Assembly (NCBI GenBank): GCA_025056255.1
Contig: JANWVT010000021.1
Location: 1-41,534, forward strand
Source: Bernardetiaceae bacterium
GTDB lineage: Bacteria > Bacteroidota > Bacteroidia > Cytophagales > Thermoflexibacteraceae
Reading direction: 5' to 3'
Length of the DNA stretch: 41,534 nucleotides
Part shown: piece by piece, positions 8,596-18,618 of the stretch
Layout: the number at the start of each line of letters is the position of its first letter
Position numbering within the stretch: the first letter of the stretch is position 1
Notes under the pieces: model-generated
Databases searched by the model: none
What the model was told of the DNA's origin: nothing
Seen by the model: only the letters and a program-made list of their open reading frames with translations
Made by a program: the position numbers and the translations under genes

Positions 8596-10515
8596 ATGAA
8601 ACGATTCATTATTGCATATTTGCTAACGAGTGGCATGGTAGCCACACTAATAGCCCAAAGTGTTAAAGATATGCCGGCACTTATTCCACGTCCGGTGAAT
8701 ATGCAACTGAAAGAGGGGATATTTAAACTCACACCTAATGTTAAAATTACTTACAACGATGAAGCAGCGCTGCAAATATCAACATTGCTGATGGAGCGTT
8801 TACAAAAAGCAACTGGTTGGCAGCTAAAAGCACAAAAAAGCGTAGGAGGTAGTGGTATTATTCTGCAAATAAATCGCATACCAGACGATAAAATTGGCAA
8901 CGAAGGGTACTACTTAAAAGTTTCTCCATCAGCCGTTCAAATTAGCGCTAATCAACCTGCTGGACTTTTTTACGGAATTCAAACATTGCTGCAACTACTG
9001 CCCACCGCCATAGAAAGCAACACGCCTACCTATGCCAACTGGTATATTCCGGCAGTAGAAATTACAGATTATCCGCGTTTTACATGGCGCGGCATCATGT
9101 TAGATGTCAGCCGTCATTTCTTCACTAAAGAAGAAGTCAAGCGATACATCGACCAAATAGCAAGGCTGAAATTCAACACGTTGCACTGGCACCTAACCGA
9201 CGACAACGGATGGCGCATCGAGATAAAATCACTTCCCAAACTGACCGAAATAGGTGCTTGGCGTGTAGAAAGGCATGGCTATTTCAATATGCGCAAAGAC
9301 CCACAGCCCGGCGAACCTGCTACCTATGGTGGCTACTATACCCACGAAGATATTCGCGAAATTGTAGCCTATGCACAAGCGCGCTACGTAACCATTGTAC
9401 CAGAGATTGACGTACCTGGGCACAGTATGGCTGCCCTTGCTGCCTATCCCGAGTTGAGTTGCACCCAACAAAAAGTGTATGTTAACCCCGGAACGGCATT
9501 TTCGGAGTGGTACGGCAATGGCACATTTAAAATGCTGGTAGACAACACGCTGAATCCCGCTGACGAAAAAGTTTACGAGTTTTTGGATAAAGTTTTCACC
9601 GAAGTAGCTATGTTGTTTCCCGGTGAATACATCCATGCCGGCGGCGATGAATGTTATAAAGGATACTGGGCAAATGATGCCAGATGTCAAGCGCTCATGA
9701 AGCAACTCAAAACCAGACACGTAGAAGACCTACAAGGTTATTTTATGAGCCGTGTAGAAAAAATTATCCGTTCCAAAGGAAAAAAGATGATAGGCTGGGA
9801 TGAAATATTGGAAGGTGGCGTATCAACCGAGGTGGCTATTATGAGCTGGAGAGGCATGAAAGGTGGCATAGAAGCAGCTCGCGAAGGACACCGTGTAGTA
9901 ATGTCGCCTACTACTTATGCATATTTAGACTATCAACAAGGAGAAGCAAGCATAGAACCTCCTGTATATGCTGCCTTACGTGCTAAAAAAGTGTACAGCT
10001 TTGAACCTGTGCCGCCAGATACGGACCCTCAATATATCATGGGTGTTCAGGGCAATGTGTGGACAGAGCAAATTCCTCATTTTCGCCAATTGGAATACAT
10101 GACCTACCCGCGCGCATGGGCATTGGCAGAGGTAGCATGGTCGCCGCGAGAAGGAAAAAACTGGCACCACTTCGCTACTCGCATGGAAAAACACTTTGCA
10201 CGCGCCAGCGTAGCAGGTATTAACTATGCCAAATCGGTTTATGATGCCATTGTCCAAACAGAACAAAAAAACAACAAACTGACAGTATTAATGGCAACGG
10301 AGATACCTGACCTACACATTTACTATACCATTGACGGTTCTATGCCCGACAATCACTCGCCGCGCTACGGTAAACCTTTTGAACTGCCCGAAGGACCTAT
10401 CACCTTGCGAGTCATCACTTATAGAGGTAACCAACCTATTGGGCGGCTGATTACGCTTCCCCTTTCCGAGCTTGAAAAGCGAGCAGGCAAAGACGACCGC
10501 TCGCTGTTAGATTAA
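8596..10515 (+). CDS. Beta-N-acetylhexosaminidase, GH20
   Basis: 639 residues from ATG 8596, which opens with a clear signal peptide (MKRFIIAYLLTSGMVATLIAQ). The frame extends upstream to 8497, but that extension would bury the signal. Residues about 25-150 form the GH20b domain. The catalytic barrel (about 150-510) carries HWHLTDDNGWR, PEIDVPGHS and HAGGDE with the Asp-Glu catalytic pair near residue 350, then GWDEILEGG and GNVWTEQI. A C-terminal chitobiase-type domain (TIDGSMPDNHSPRYGKPF) follows. The enzyme removes terminal GlcNAc or GalNAc by substrate-assisted catalysis, probably in the periplasm or outside the cell. Chitin, peptidoglycan or glycoprotein glycans are all possible substrates. 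Confidence 0.95.
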   Translation: MKRFIIAYLLTSGMVATLIAQSVKDMPALIPRPVNMQLKEGIFKLTPNVKITYNDEAALQISTLLMERLQKATGWQLKAQKSVGGSGIILQINRIPDDKIGNEGYYLKVSPSAVQISANQPAGLFYGIQTLLQLLPTAIESNTPTYANWYIPAVEITDYPRFTWRGIMLDVSRHFFTKEEVKRYIDQIARLKFNTLHWHLTDDNGWRIEIKSLPKLTEIGAWRVERHGYFNMRKDPQPGEPATYGGYYTHEDIREIVAYAQARYVTIVPEIDVPGHSMAALAAYPELSCTQQKVYVNPGTAFSEWYGNGTFKMLVDNTLNPADEKVYEFLDKVFTEVAMLFPGEYIHAGGDECYKGYWANDARCQALMKQLKTRHVEDLQGYFMSRVEKIIRSKGKKMIGWDEILEGGVSTEVAIMSWRGMKGGIEAAREGHRVVMSPTTYAYLDYQQGEASIEPPVYAALRAKKVYSFEPVPPDTDPQYIMGVQGNVWTEQIPHFRQLEYMTYPRAWALAEVAWSPREGKNWHHFATRMEKHFARASVAGINYAKSVYDAIVQTEQKNNKLTVLMATEIPDLHIYYTIDGSMPDNHSPRYGKPFELPEGPITLRVITYRGNQPIGRLITLPLSELEKRAGKDDRSLLD

Positions 10516-10635
10516 TAGGCGTTTGTGCAAATACTTACCCCTGCCTTGCTGCAAAAATTGGCTATTTACCAGATAAGTGAGTGTGCCGGCTTTATTGTTG
10601 CATTTTTCTAATTACTGGGCTTCAAAAACGTAAAT

Positions 10636-10667
10636 AACCCAACAAGTTTTTGAAAACTTGTTGGGTT
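10636..10667. terminator. Hairpin between convergent GH20 and sppA genes
   Basis: Perfect 15-bp inverted repeat: AACCCAACAAGTTTT (10636-10650) pairs with AAAACTTGTTGGGTT (10653-10667) across a 2-nt centre. It lies between two genes that end towards each other, so it probably stops transcription from both sides. There is no long T run on either side. Confidence 0.65.
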
Positions 10668-10710
10668 GAAGGTACTGTGATGGCAGTTTGGTGCTAGTAG
10701 TGGCAAGCTA

Positions 10711-12465
10711 TCATCGGATATTTACTTCCCAGTATCGCGCCTGAACACCTTGGTATTTGCCGATTGACTGTATTTGCTTCAACAGCGGATAGAACTCGCC
10801 AGTATTTTTCTGCAAGAAATATTCTTCCATCAGGTCATTACTTTCTTGTAAGGTTTCCCAAAAAGATTTTTTGACTGGATAATAGCGAACGGCATAGTCC
10901 TCTTCTTTTAGTTGAGCTTCTTTGGCTGCTTCTTTAATAGCCTCTTCCAATCCTCCCAAAGCGTCAATTAGCCCTATTTTCAGTGCTTGTTCACCCGTCC
11001 AAACCCTGCCAGAAGCATATTTTTTGAGTGTATCCAGTGGCATGTTACGTCCTTGTGCGGCTTTGGAGGTAAAGTTTTCATATCCTTCATTTACCATTCG
11101 TTGGATAATCTGCCGCTCGGCATCTGTAAACTTTTTGGTAGGTGTTCCTATATCTGCATATTCGCCGGTTTCCACGCGGTCAAAAGTAATACCTACTTTG
11201 TCGGTTAGTAAGTTACTGGCGTCAAACAACAATCCAAAAATGCCAATAGAGCCGGTAATGGTATTAGGTTGTGCCAAAATTTTATTACAGCCCATTGCCA
11301 TGTAGTAACCGCCCGATGCTGCTACATCGGACATGGAGGCAATCACTGGTTTCTTCTTGCGGGTTTCTTGCACTTCGCGCCACATTACGTCCGATGCCAA
11401 TGCACTGCCGCCGGGTGAGTTGATACGCAATACAACCGCAGCAATTTTGTCATCTTGGCGGACTTTGCGAAGTTCTTCGGCAATGGTTTCTGAGCCAATA
11501 CTTTCTCGGGTACTTTTACCACTTTGAATATCCCCCTCGGCAAAAATTACCGCTATTTTCTTTTTATTGTAGCTACCTTCTTCCACTTGGGCAGAGGAGT
11601 ATGTTTTTAATGATACATAATCGATTTTCTTTTTCTCTTCAACGCCAAGTTTCTTTTTCATGATGGCTTCCACCTCGTCGTAGTAAGCTGTGCGGCTAAT
11701 GAGCTTATATTGAGCTGCGTCTTGCGGCATTTGTACTTGCATTTTGGCGGATAGTTCAGCAAGCTGTTCAACAGGAATACCGCGCGACTGGGAAATGCCT
11801 TTTAAGTAGTGGTTGTAAATACTGTTGAGGTAGGCAGTTATTTGTAGCCGGTTGGCATCGCTCATTTTGTCGAGCATGAACGGTTCTACCGCACTTTTGA
11901 AGTCTCCAACGCGGAATATCTCCGGCTTAACGCCAATTTTTTCAAACAATCCTTTGGCAAAACCTATTTCAGCCACCAAACCATTAAATTCAAATCCACC
12001 TTGTGGATGTACAAATATGGAATCGGCAACCGAGATAATGTAATAAGCTGGTTCTGAGATGGTTTCAGAATAAGCATAAATAAACTTACCCGACTTTTTA
12101 AAGTCTATCAATGCTTGACGAATTTCTTCCAAAGAAGCAAATCCAGCAGAGATATTGCCAGCATCTAAATAGATACCTTTGATTTTTTCATCGGTTTTTG
12201 CTTTAGTAATTGCTTGTTTGAGCTCGAGCAGCCCAATAGTGCGCTGTGAAGGCACTCCCGGAACTGTTAGATTTTCCAGCGGATTTTCTTCTTTGCGTTC
12301 TTTTACAGGGGCATTTAGCGAGAGCTTTAGTACGCTATTTTCAGCAATCTTGTCGGTATCTGTACTTGTAGCCGATGCAATGAAAAGTAATACCAACAAG
12401 CTCAAAAAGAAAAACAAAATGATGCCTACCACAGTGGCAATAACAAATTTGAAGAATTGAGCCAT
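10711..12465 (-). CDS. sppA: Signal peptide peptidase SppA, 67K type
   Basis: 584 residues. An N-terminal membrane anchor (about 7-30) is followed by two S49 peptidase domains, the long SppA form. The catalytic Lys is K190 in GDFKSAVEPF of the first domain, and the nucleophile Ser is S384 in SDVAASGGYYMA of the second, matching the Lys-Ser dyad split of E. coli SppA. RINSPGGSALASD is also conserved. The enzyme degrades leftover signal peptides in the inner membrane. It follows the membrane hydroxylase gene by 37 nt on the same strand and may share its transcript. Confidence 0.95.
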   Translation of the reverse strand: MAQFFKFVIATVVGIILFFFLSLLVLLFIASATSTDTDKIAENSVLKLSLNAPVKERKEENPLENLTVPGVPSQRTIGLLELKQAITKAKTDEKIKGIYLDAGNISAGFASLEEIRQALIDFKKSGKFIYAYSETISEPAYYIISVADSIFVHPQGGFEFNGLVAEIGFAKGLFEKIGVKPEIFRVGDFKSAVEPFMLDKMSDANRLQITAYLNSIYNHYLKGISQSRGIPVEQLAELSAKMQVQMPQDAAQYKLISRTAYYDEVEAIMKKKLGVEEKKKIDYVSLKTYSSAQVEEGSYNKKKIAVIFAEGDIQSGKSTRESIGSETIAEELRKVRQDDKIAAVVLRINSPGGSALASDVMWREVQETRKKKPVIASMSDVAASGGYYMAMGCNKILAQPNTITGSIGIFGLLFDASNLLTDKVGITFDRVETGEYADIGTPTKKFTDAERQIIQRMVNEGYENFTSKAAQGRNMPLDTLKKYASGRVWTGEQALKIGLIDALGGLEEAIKEAAKEAQLKEEDYAVRYYPVKKSFWETLQESNDLMEEYFLQKNTGEFYPLLKQIQSIGKYQGVQARYWEVNIR

Positions 12466-12502
12466 AATAATTCGCGAATGTTTTCTGAAAATAACTTTTT
12501 GA

Positions 12503-13780
12503 TTAGGAAGCAGTTAATACATTGCCTGTTGCAGAATTTTTGAAATCAATAGTCACAAACCAAGCAGTAATTGCCAAAGAGCTAAATAGATAGGCGACAA
12601 CAGCATACTTGCCCCACCAGACAAATTGGCTCAAATCAAACCAGTCTCCTGTCGTCAAGATGATTGCTACGCCAAATGCAGTTTTGAGCGCTTCCCAAGC
12701 AAAAGCGTAAGGATTTTTATCCATTAGCTCGGTGTAGGCATAGATGCTCAGAAAAATAAATCCGCCGTAGTAAAACAGCATAGGCATTCCAATAGTTGCT
12801 AAATTGCCAAACATGTAAAAAACAAAAATGGTGACCGCGGCAAATTGTACCCACGCCCATACTTGCAGGGCTGCAGAGCTTTGCGGATTGTATTTTTCAT
12901 AGGTATAAATATTTTCAATCTTGCGAACCGGATATCGAGCTGCTACATCGGCAGGGCGCCATCCGGTAGGCATAAACCAAATGCGGCATTTGTCCCACCA
13001 ATTTTTGGTTCGCCAAGCATCTTGTATGAGCAACCACAAGTGTTGAAAATTAATTTTAATCGGGTTCCATGTGGCTGCTGGGCGCGTAATGCCATAAACA
13101 GGCGGTACATGGGGTAATTCCTCTTGAAATGTGCCAAATAACTTATCCCAGATGATAAAAATTTGCGAATGATTTTTATCTAAGTACTCTGGATTGATGG
13201 CATGGTGAACGCGGTGATGAGAAGGAGTAACAATAATATGCTCCAGCCAACCTAACTTGCCAATGTGTTGCGTATGATACCAAAACTGGGCAAACAAATG
13301 GATAGGGGCTACTATGGCAATCACATTGGCGGGTACGCCTGCTATGGCGGCTGGCAACAGGAAAAAAGTAAACAGATTGACAAACGAGGAAATGCTTTGG
13401 CGCAGCGCACAAGCTAAGTTAAAATCTTCGCTACTGTGATGAATAGCATGCTTGTTCCAAAAAAAATTAATTTCATGTGCAATTCGGTGCACCCAGTAAC
13501 CGCTGAAATCGAGCGCAACAAAAGCGATTATGACTGTTAAAACAGTAGATTCAATTTTAAAAAGAGCGAAGTGCTCTACCATCCATTCGTAGGAAATAAT
13601 CGATACGCTTAGCCCAAGTACGTCTTTCACCACATTAGTAATGCCCGAACTGAGGCTAGAAATCATGTCCATGTTGCGGTAGGTATCTTTGCCCTTATAC
13701 CAGCCGTACCATTTTTCCAGTAAAACGGCTATCAGGAAAATGGGCATGGCAATCAGCAAAATTCGTCCATACAGTTCCAT
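12503..13780 (-). CDS. Sterol desaturase / fatty acid hydroxylase family membrane protein
   Basis: 425 residues with several hydrophobic segments. The eight-His di-iron pattern is present: HRIAH (98-102), HAIHH (111-115), H161 plus HTQH (169-172), and HHRVHH (188-193). The C-terminal part (about 300-425) has at least three more membrane spans. The layout resembles the alkylglycerol-monooxygenase-like branch, which has a C-terminal membrane extension, rather than short sterol desaturases. The family uses O2 to hydroxylate or desaturate lipids in the membrane. The substrate (ether lipid, carotenoid, hopanoid or fatty acid) cannot be fixed from sequence. It sits between the DUF5686 gene and sppA on the same strand. 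Confidence 0.85.
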   Translation of the reverse strand: MELYGRILLIAMPIFLIAVLLEKWYGWYKGKDTYRNMDMISSLSSGITNVVKDVLGLSVSIISYEWMVEHFALFKIESTVLTVIIAFVALDFSGYWVHRIAHEINFFWNKHAIHHSSEDFNLACALRQSISSFVNLFTFFLLPAAIAGVPANVIAIVAPIHLFAQFWYHTQHIGKLGWLEHIIVTPSHHRVHHAINPEYLDKNHSQIFIIWDKLFGTFQEELPHVPPVYGITRPAATWNPIKINFQHLWLLIQDAWRTKNWWDKCRIWFMPTGWRPADVAARYPVRKIENIYTYEKYNPQSSAALQVWAWVQFAAVTIFVFYMFGNLATIGMPMLFYYGGFIFLSIYAYTELMDKNPYAFAWEALKTAFGVAIILTTGDWFDLSQFVWWGKYAVVAYLFSSLAITAWFVTIDFKNSATGNVLTAS

Positions 13781-13880
13781 AATGGCTGCAATGTGTTATT
13801 TGCGTGTAAATGATTTTTAGCCGCTAAATGTAAAACAAATGTTAGTGGCAACAAAGTCTGCTGGTTGATATTTTTATGTA

Positions 13881-16421
13881 TCAAAGTCTGAACTGAGCTG
13901 ATATTTTGACACCAAAACGTCTCACCTGAGGGGAGTCTAAATAGGTAAGTCGGTGGATAAAATCAACACGAATAAAGCGCAAAATATTTTCAATGCCATA
14001 GCCTACTTCTATGTAAGGCAAATTGCCCAATCCTTGAACAGAAGGAAGAGGTTCGCCACTAAGCCGTTGGGTGGGGGTAAGTAGGCGATGGCTTTCACTC
14101 AGGCTACCATACAGCATGTTAGCAGTGGCTAAGGTACGCCATTTCAGTTGGCGTATTAATGGAATTCGGTTAAACATCAATCCTTCGAAGCGATGCGTCA
14201 AATGTAAAGTAAAATAGTGGTTGCTGACAAACTCAAAAAAACGCATCATGTTGAATGCCAGTGAGTTGTAGAATATAGTTTCATTACCTAAATGAACGGC
14301 TAATAACGGATACGGAATGCGGGTGGGAATATAGCCCCAAGTAGCCGAATAAGTTGTATTGCCAAGTGCTCCGGCAGGAAAGCGTTGTGTAATATTAGCT
14401 TGAAACTTGTGGTAGCCAAAGTCGCTGCCCATCAGATTGTCTATGCCACAAGCATAGCGCAAGGTAATGATAGGTTTAGTAGTAAGGTTGGCAACAAGTC
14501 GTTTATTTTCACGTTGGATATATTTTTCGCCGAAAGCAATGCGCGACTCAAACGCTAACTCAGTAACGATAAATTCGCGACGTCGGGTAGCATCATTGCT
14601 TTGGTCTATAAACTCAAATTCGAACAAGGGGTCTGTAAATTGACGGTTGAATGAGATGCGGTGGGTAAAACCGCGTGCTATGTCGGTTTGAAAATAGGCT
14701 TGGTTAGTTATTTGAAAAAAAGGTCGGCGAGTACTTAAATTGCCCCAGCGGGTGAACGCCATGAAAAGTGCGTTGTTTTTGTCTAAAAAATTATCAGAAA
14801 ACAGTGCTAATTGATTGTAGTCTTCGGTGTGTATATATCCGAATTGTGTCCATGGCTTACGGCTGAGAATGTAGTCGAATCCTGTGCTAAACTTCCAGCG
14901 CCGGTCGGCAGTACCGTAAGCTACGGCGCCGTGTAAAATAAACTTGCGACTTAGCAAATAATTTGTGTTCACTTGCAAGCGAATACGATGCCCTTCTAAG
15001 TCGTTGAATGCGTAAGTAGAACTGTTCAGCCCCCAGTCGAGTTTGCCAATTCGATGGAAACCATTAATCAACAAATCGGCAATTTCTACATAAGTTTTCA
15101 CCACAGGTAGGTTTTTAATCGTATCAATCATTTGATACATTTGCTTTTCAAGGCTACTGAGCGAATCGTGGCGACGTTTTTCCCAGTAGGTATCATCTGA
15201 TTGCAGAGCGTCTTCGGCTAAACTGATATTTTCTTCATAAAATTTAACCGGATGTGGAAAATTTACTTTGAAGTTTCTGTTAGATGAATAGGATTTAGCC
15301 AATAACCCAGCCCAATCATCTTTAATGTCGCCAATATCTACTAAAATGCGGTTTTTTGCTGGCAACCAAACACCTGTTGCAGAGTCTGCTAAGGCAAGCT
15401 CTTGTTGAATTTTAATTTTTTCAACGAAATTCAAGTTTGCTGCTTTGCCGATGCTCACGTCTATTTGTAACAAAGCAAACGGAGAAACCATATCCAAAGA
15501 GTCGGCTATCCACATTACGCCGCTGAAAGCTAAGTCTTGTGGACGCTTCGGCTGAAACTCTATGCGAAAACAACGTCTTCCGTTGAGCACTTCGTCTGAT
15601 TTTTTGAGCTCGTATTCATAAAATCCCTTCCATCCGTCGGCAATGGGCGAAATAAAATCTTTTCCTGCAATATGCAGCCAGTTGCGGTAGAAGTTGTATT
15701 GTTGAAAAGTGCTGCCTATTACTTGTGATACCACACTGCCATCTGTTACCCCAATACCACTTACTTTGGTTTTATGAATAATTTCTCGTTTTCTTTCGGG
15801 CGATTTGCGATAGAAATATTCGGAGATGGTTTCGGAGAAAAATACTGGCAAAATAGGTTTGCCATCGTCTCCGTGAACAGCTTTTGCACTATCAATGGTT
15901 TGCAAAGCTTGCTGAATGATTTTCTTTTGGCGAAACTTATCGGAAATATTGTCTACAGCAAGCTCTAACTTAGTGTAACTTTCGTACTGATAGGCACTGA
16001 GGCGGTCGTAGTTATAGCGGTCTTTATGTTCGATAACGCCGCGCAAAATTTCCCAAGCTGGGTTTTCATAATCGCCCGGGCGTACTACTACCGTCTGCAG
16101 AACGGTTGCCATAGGTTTCAGTTGAAAATGAATTACCTGTGTTTTGCCAACTTGAACAGGTTTTACTGCAATTTGATAGCCCAAATAAGAAGCTATCAGC
16201 GAGTCTACTTGTTCATGTGTCTGTAATGAAAAGTTACCCTCGAAGTCGGTAGTAGTGCCAATGGTAGTGCCTTTGAAAAGTACATTTACAAAAGGCATAG
16301 CATCACCAGTTTCTGCATCCGTAATTTTGCCCGAAACACGCGTAATTTGACCCCAACAGGGAAAAATAGCTATCGCACAAACAATACACACAAAAATTAT
16401 GAAGAGTCTATGTCTACTCAT
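13881..16421 (-). CDS. DUF5686 outer-membrane protein with carboxypeptidase-regulatory-like domain
   Basis: 846 residues. A signal peptide ends near CWGQ. Residues about 26-112 form a CarboxypepD_reg-like beta-sandwich (VSGKITDAETGDAMPFVNV, then FEGNFSL), as in many TonB-linked Bacteroidota proteins. The remainder matches the DUF5686 pattern: an AWEILRGVIEHKDRYNYDRL region followed by a long strand-rich C-terminus ending in QFRL, suggesting an outer-membrane barrel. No TonB box or plug domain is evident, so it is not a standard SusC-like receptor. Function is unknown. The gene is preceded by a 700-nt gene-free region and I found no exact TAnnTTTG promoter just before it. Confidence 0.87.
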   Translation of the reverse strand: MSRHRLFIIFVCIVCAIAIFPCWGQITRVSGKITDAETGDAMPFVNVLFKGTTIGTTTDFEGNFSLQTHEQVDSLIASYLGYQIAVKPVQVGKTQVIHFQLKPMATVLQTVVVRPGDYENPAWEILRGVIEHKDRYNYDRLSAYQYESYTKLELAVDNISDKFRQKKIIQQALQTIDSAKAVHGDDGKPILPVFFSETISEYFYRKSPERKREIIHKTKVSGIGVTDGSVVSQVIGSTFQQYNFYRNWLHIAGKDFISPIADGWKGFYEYELKKSDEVLNGRRCFRIEFQPKRPQDLAFSGVMWIADSLDMVSPFALLQIDVSIGKAANLNFVEKIKIQQELALADSATGVWLPAKNRILVDIGDIKDDWAGLLAKSYSSNRNFKVNFPHPVKFYEENISLAEDALQSDDTYWEKRRHDSLSSLEKQMYQMIDTIKNLPVVKTYVEIADLLINGFHRIGKLDWGLNSSTYAFNDLEGHRIRLQVNTNYLLSRKFILHGAVAYGTADRRWKFSTGFDYILSRKPWTQFGYIHTEDYNQLALFSDNFLDKNNALFMAFTRWGNLSTRRPFFQITNQAYFQTDIARGFTHRISFNRQFTDPLFEFEFIDQSNDATRRREFIVTELAFESRIAFGEKYIQRENKRLVANLTTKPIITLRYACGIDNLMGSDFGYHKFQANITQRFPAGALGNTTYSATWGYIPTRIPYPLLAVHLGNETIFYNSLAFNMMRFFEFVSNHYFTLHLTHRFEGLMFNRIPLIRQLKWRTLATANMLYGSLSESHRLLTPTQRLSGEPLPSVQGLGNLPYIEVGYGIENILRFIRVDFIHRLTYLDSPQVRRFGVKISAQFRL

Positions 16422-17121
16422 GTTGGTGTTTGTTGTTTAATTATATAGCAAACACGATTATTCTGCTACGCATAAGTTGCTACTACAAAATACAAAAAAG
16501 ACGCCTGATTGGTTGCAAGCAAAATACGAGTTACAAAATTTAATTTCCTGTTGCAGAAGGTAAAGCTTAATCCCCTTGCATTTTGTTATACTGTTCCATG
16601 CCAATTTTTGCTATAAAGCTGACAATCAGTTTTTTCCTGTAAAAAAACAGGACTGAACCATTCATGCGAGGGAGTGATATTTGTGTATTTTATACATAGC
16701 GGCAATGTGCAAATGCGGTACCTATATCTCAGTGGCACCTTTTAAAAGATAAGTCGCATTCTCGCGCTTTTTCATCAGCCAAACTGGCGTCCAATAAAAA
16801 AAGCAGTACAGTTTGAACAAGCGCCTAATCAATACCGTGTGTTTAAAAAAGAAACCACTTTGAAGAAAGCCTTATTGATAAGCAACAGCATTTGCCGACC
16901 TTCTTTTGTGTAATTGTGCTATTGTTTGTTTTTCGAGCACATACCAGTGGCATAGAGTTGAGCTGCCGATAAATTCATTTGCTTTTTAAGCCTTGTTGGG
17001 CTGCAAGCTAATTCGATTGTAGCATGCAGATGCAGCACAATGTGATGTATTGCTTACGGTTGGCTTTGTATTGTTTACCGGTTTACTTGTTGTGTTAAGA
17101 GCATCTTGTATTTGCTGTATG
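16422..17121. other. Long intergenic region, 700 nt, no supported gene
   Basis: No frame has convincing protein content and no tRNA or exact TAnnTTTG element was found. A short hairpin (CCTGT, six A, ACAGG; 16636-16651) with a T run before it on the plus strand is present but does not look like a terminator for glpK. Untranslated leader of the DUF5686 gene, a small RNA, or a decayed gene are all possible. I see no glpF remnant downstream of glpK. Confidence 0.5.
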
Positions 17122-18618
17122 TTATTCCACTACTTTGCTCCAGTTCATTGTGCGCTTAACAGCTTCTTGCCAACCGCGATAGCGCTTATCGGCTTCGTAG
17201 CTGTTGAGTTGTGGATGGAAATGGGTTTCTACCTTCCAAAGAGCAGCAATTTCTTGCTGATTCCACAAGCCAATGCCTAAGCCAGCCAGAAAGGCTGCTC
17301 CGCGTGCTGCACTTTCAATCACATCGGGTCGCTGTACCGATACTCCTAAAACATCTGCTTGAAACTGCATCAGCAAATTGTTGGCAGCAGCACCTCCGTC
17401 TACCCGCAAGGTTTTGAGCGATACGTTGTCGTCCTTGGTCATGGCATCTAACACATCGCGGGTTTGGTAGGCTAACGATTCTAAGGTTGCCCGAATAATA
17501 TGGGCTTTGGTAGTACCGCGAGTTAGTCCAAAGATAGCGCCACGGGCATACATATCCCAATAGGGAGTTCCTAATCCGGCAAAAGCAGGTACTACATACA
17601 CGCCGTCGGAGTGGGGTACTTTGGCAGCAAAGTGTTCGGAGTCTGCTGCCTCGTCAATTAGCTTGAGACCGTCGCGCAACCATTGTACGGCGGCTCCTGC
17701 AATAAAAATACTGCCCTCCAGCGCATACTCTACCTGCTGCCCGATTCCCCAAGCAATGGTAGTAATGAGCCCGTGTTTAGATTTAACAGGTGTTTTGCCA
17801 GTATTTTTCAGCAAAAAACAGCCTGTCCCGTAAGTATTTTTTGCCATACCGGGCTGAAAGCAGGCATGCCCGAACAGAGCAGCTTGTTGGTCGCCTGCTA
17901 CACCTGTAATAGGAATTTCTGCACCATCGAACAAGGACTTATCGGTGGTGTCAAAACTACCCGAAGAAGGGCGTACTTCGGGCAGCATGGCGCGGGGAAT
18001 GTTCAGAAAATCCAGCAGTGTTTGGTCCCAGTCCAGTGTTCTGATGTTGTACATCATGGTACGTGAGGCATTGGAGTAGTCGGTGGCATGTACCCAGCCT
18101 TTGGTTAAGTTCCAAATGAGCCATGTGTCTATGGTGCCAAACAATACGTTGCCTGTTTCTGCTTTTTTTCTTATTTCTGGAAAGTGTTCCAGAATCCAAT
18201 GGAGTTTAGTGGCTGAGAAGTAGGCATCTGCCACCAGTCCGGTATTTTCCCGAATGTAAGGCTCCATGCCTTCTTTTTTGAGGCGGTCGCAAATGTCAGC
18301 AGTGCGGCGGTCTTGCCAAACGATGGCATTATAGACTGGCTCCCCGGTTAGTTTGTCCCATACTACTGTTGTTTCGCGTTGGTTGGTAATACCAATGGCT
18401 GCAATGTCGGAAAAGTTTAGCAGGGCTTTTTGTACAGCCTCTTTCATGGTTTGCAACTGGGTGTTCCAAATTTCAAGGGGGTCGTGTTCTACCCAGCCCG
18501 GGCGTGGGTAGACCTGTCGGAACTCCTTTTGTCCGATGCTAACCATGCGTCCGTTTTGGTCAAAAATAATGCTCCGACAACTGGTAGTGCCTTGGTCGAT
18601 GCTGAGGATGTAGCTCAT
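17122..18618 (-). CDS. glpK: Glycerol kinase
   Basis: 498 residues from ATG 18618 ([13 protein letters not shown]). An upstream in-frame start at 18660 would add 14 residues of unconserved sequence inside the previous gene. FGGY kinase signatures are complete: DQGTTSCRS (8-16), [44 protein letters not shown] and the C-terminal [13 protein letters not shown]. The enzyme phosphorylates glycerol with ATP to give glycerol-3-phosphate for catabolism or phospholipid synthesis. Its ATG overlaps the stop of the upstream lipoprotein gene as ATGA, so translation is probably coupled. No glpF or glpD is visible in the window. Confidence 0.96.
   Translation of the reverse strand: MSYILSIDQGTTSCRSIIFDQNGRMVSIGQKEFRQVYPRPGWVEHDPLEIWNTQLQTMKEAVQKALLNFSDIAAIGITNQRETTVVWDKLTGEPVYNAIVWQDRRTADICDRLKKEGMEPYIRENTGLVADAYFSATKLHWILEHFPEIRKKAETGNVLFGTIDTWLIWNLTKGWVHATDYSNASRTMMYNIRTLDWDQTLLDFLNIPRAMLPEVRPSSGSFDTTDKSLFDGAEIPITGVAGDQQAALFGHACFQPGMAKNTYGTGCFLLKNTGKTPVKSKHGLITTIAWGIGQQVEYALEGSIFIAGAAVQWLRDGLKLIDEAADSEHFAAKVPHSDGVYVVPAFAGLGTPYWDMYARGAIFGLTRGTTKAHIIRATLESLAYQTRDVLDAMTKDDNVSLKTLRVDGGAAANNLLMQFQADVLGVSVQRPDVIESAARGAAFLAGLGIGLWNQQEIAALWKVETHFHPQLNSYEADKRYRGWQEAVKRTMNWSKVVE

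Noticed and set aside
9229-9720. 163-codon minus-strand frame inside the GH20 gene
   Set aside because: Antisense to the conserved catalytic barrel; no independent signal.
16422-17121. Remnant of a glycerol facilitator gene downstream of glpK
   Set aside because: No NPA motifs or hydrophobic frame can be found in any reading frame.
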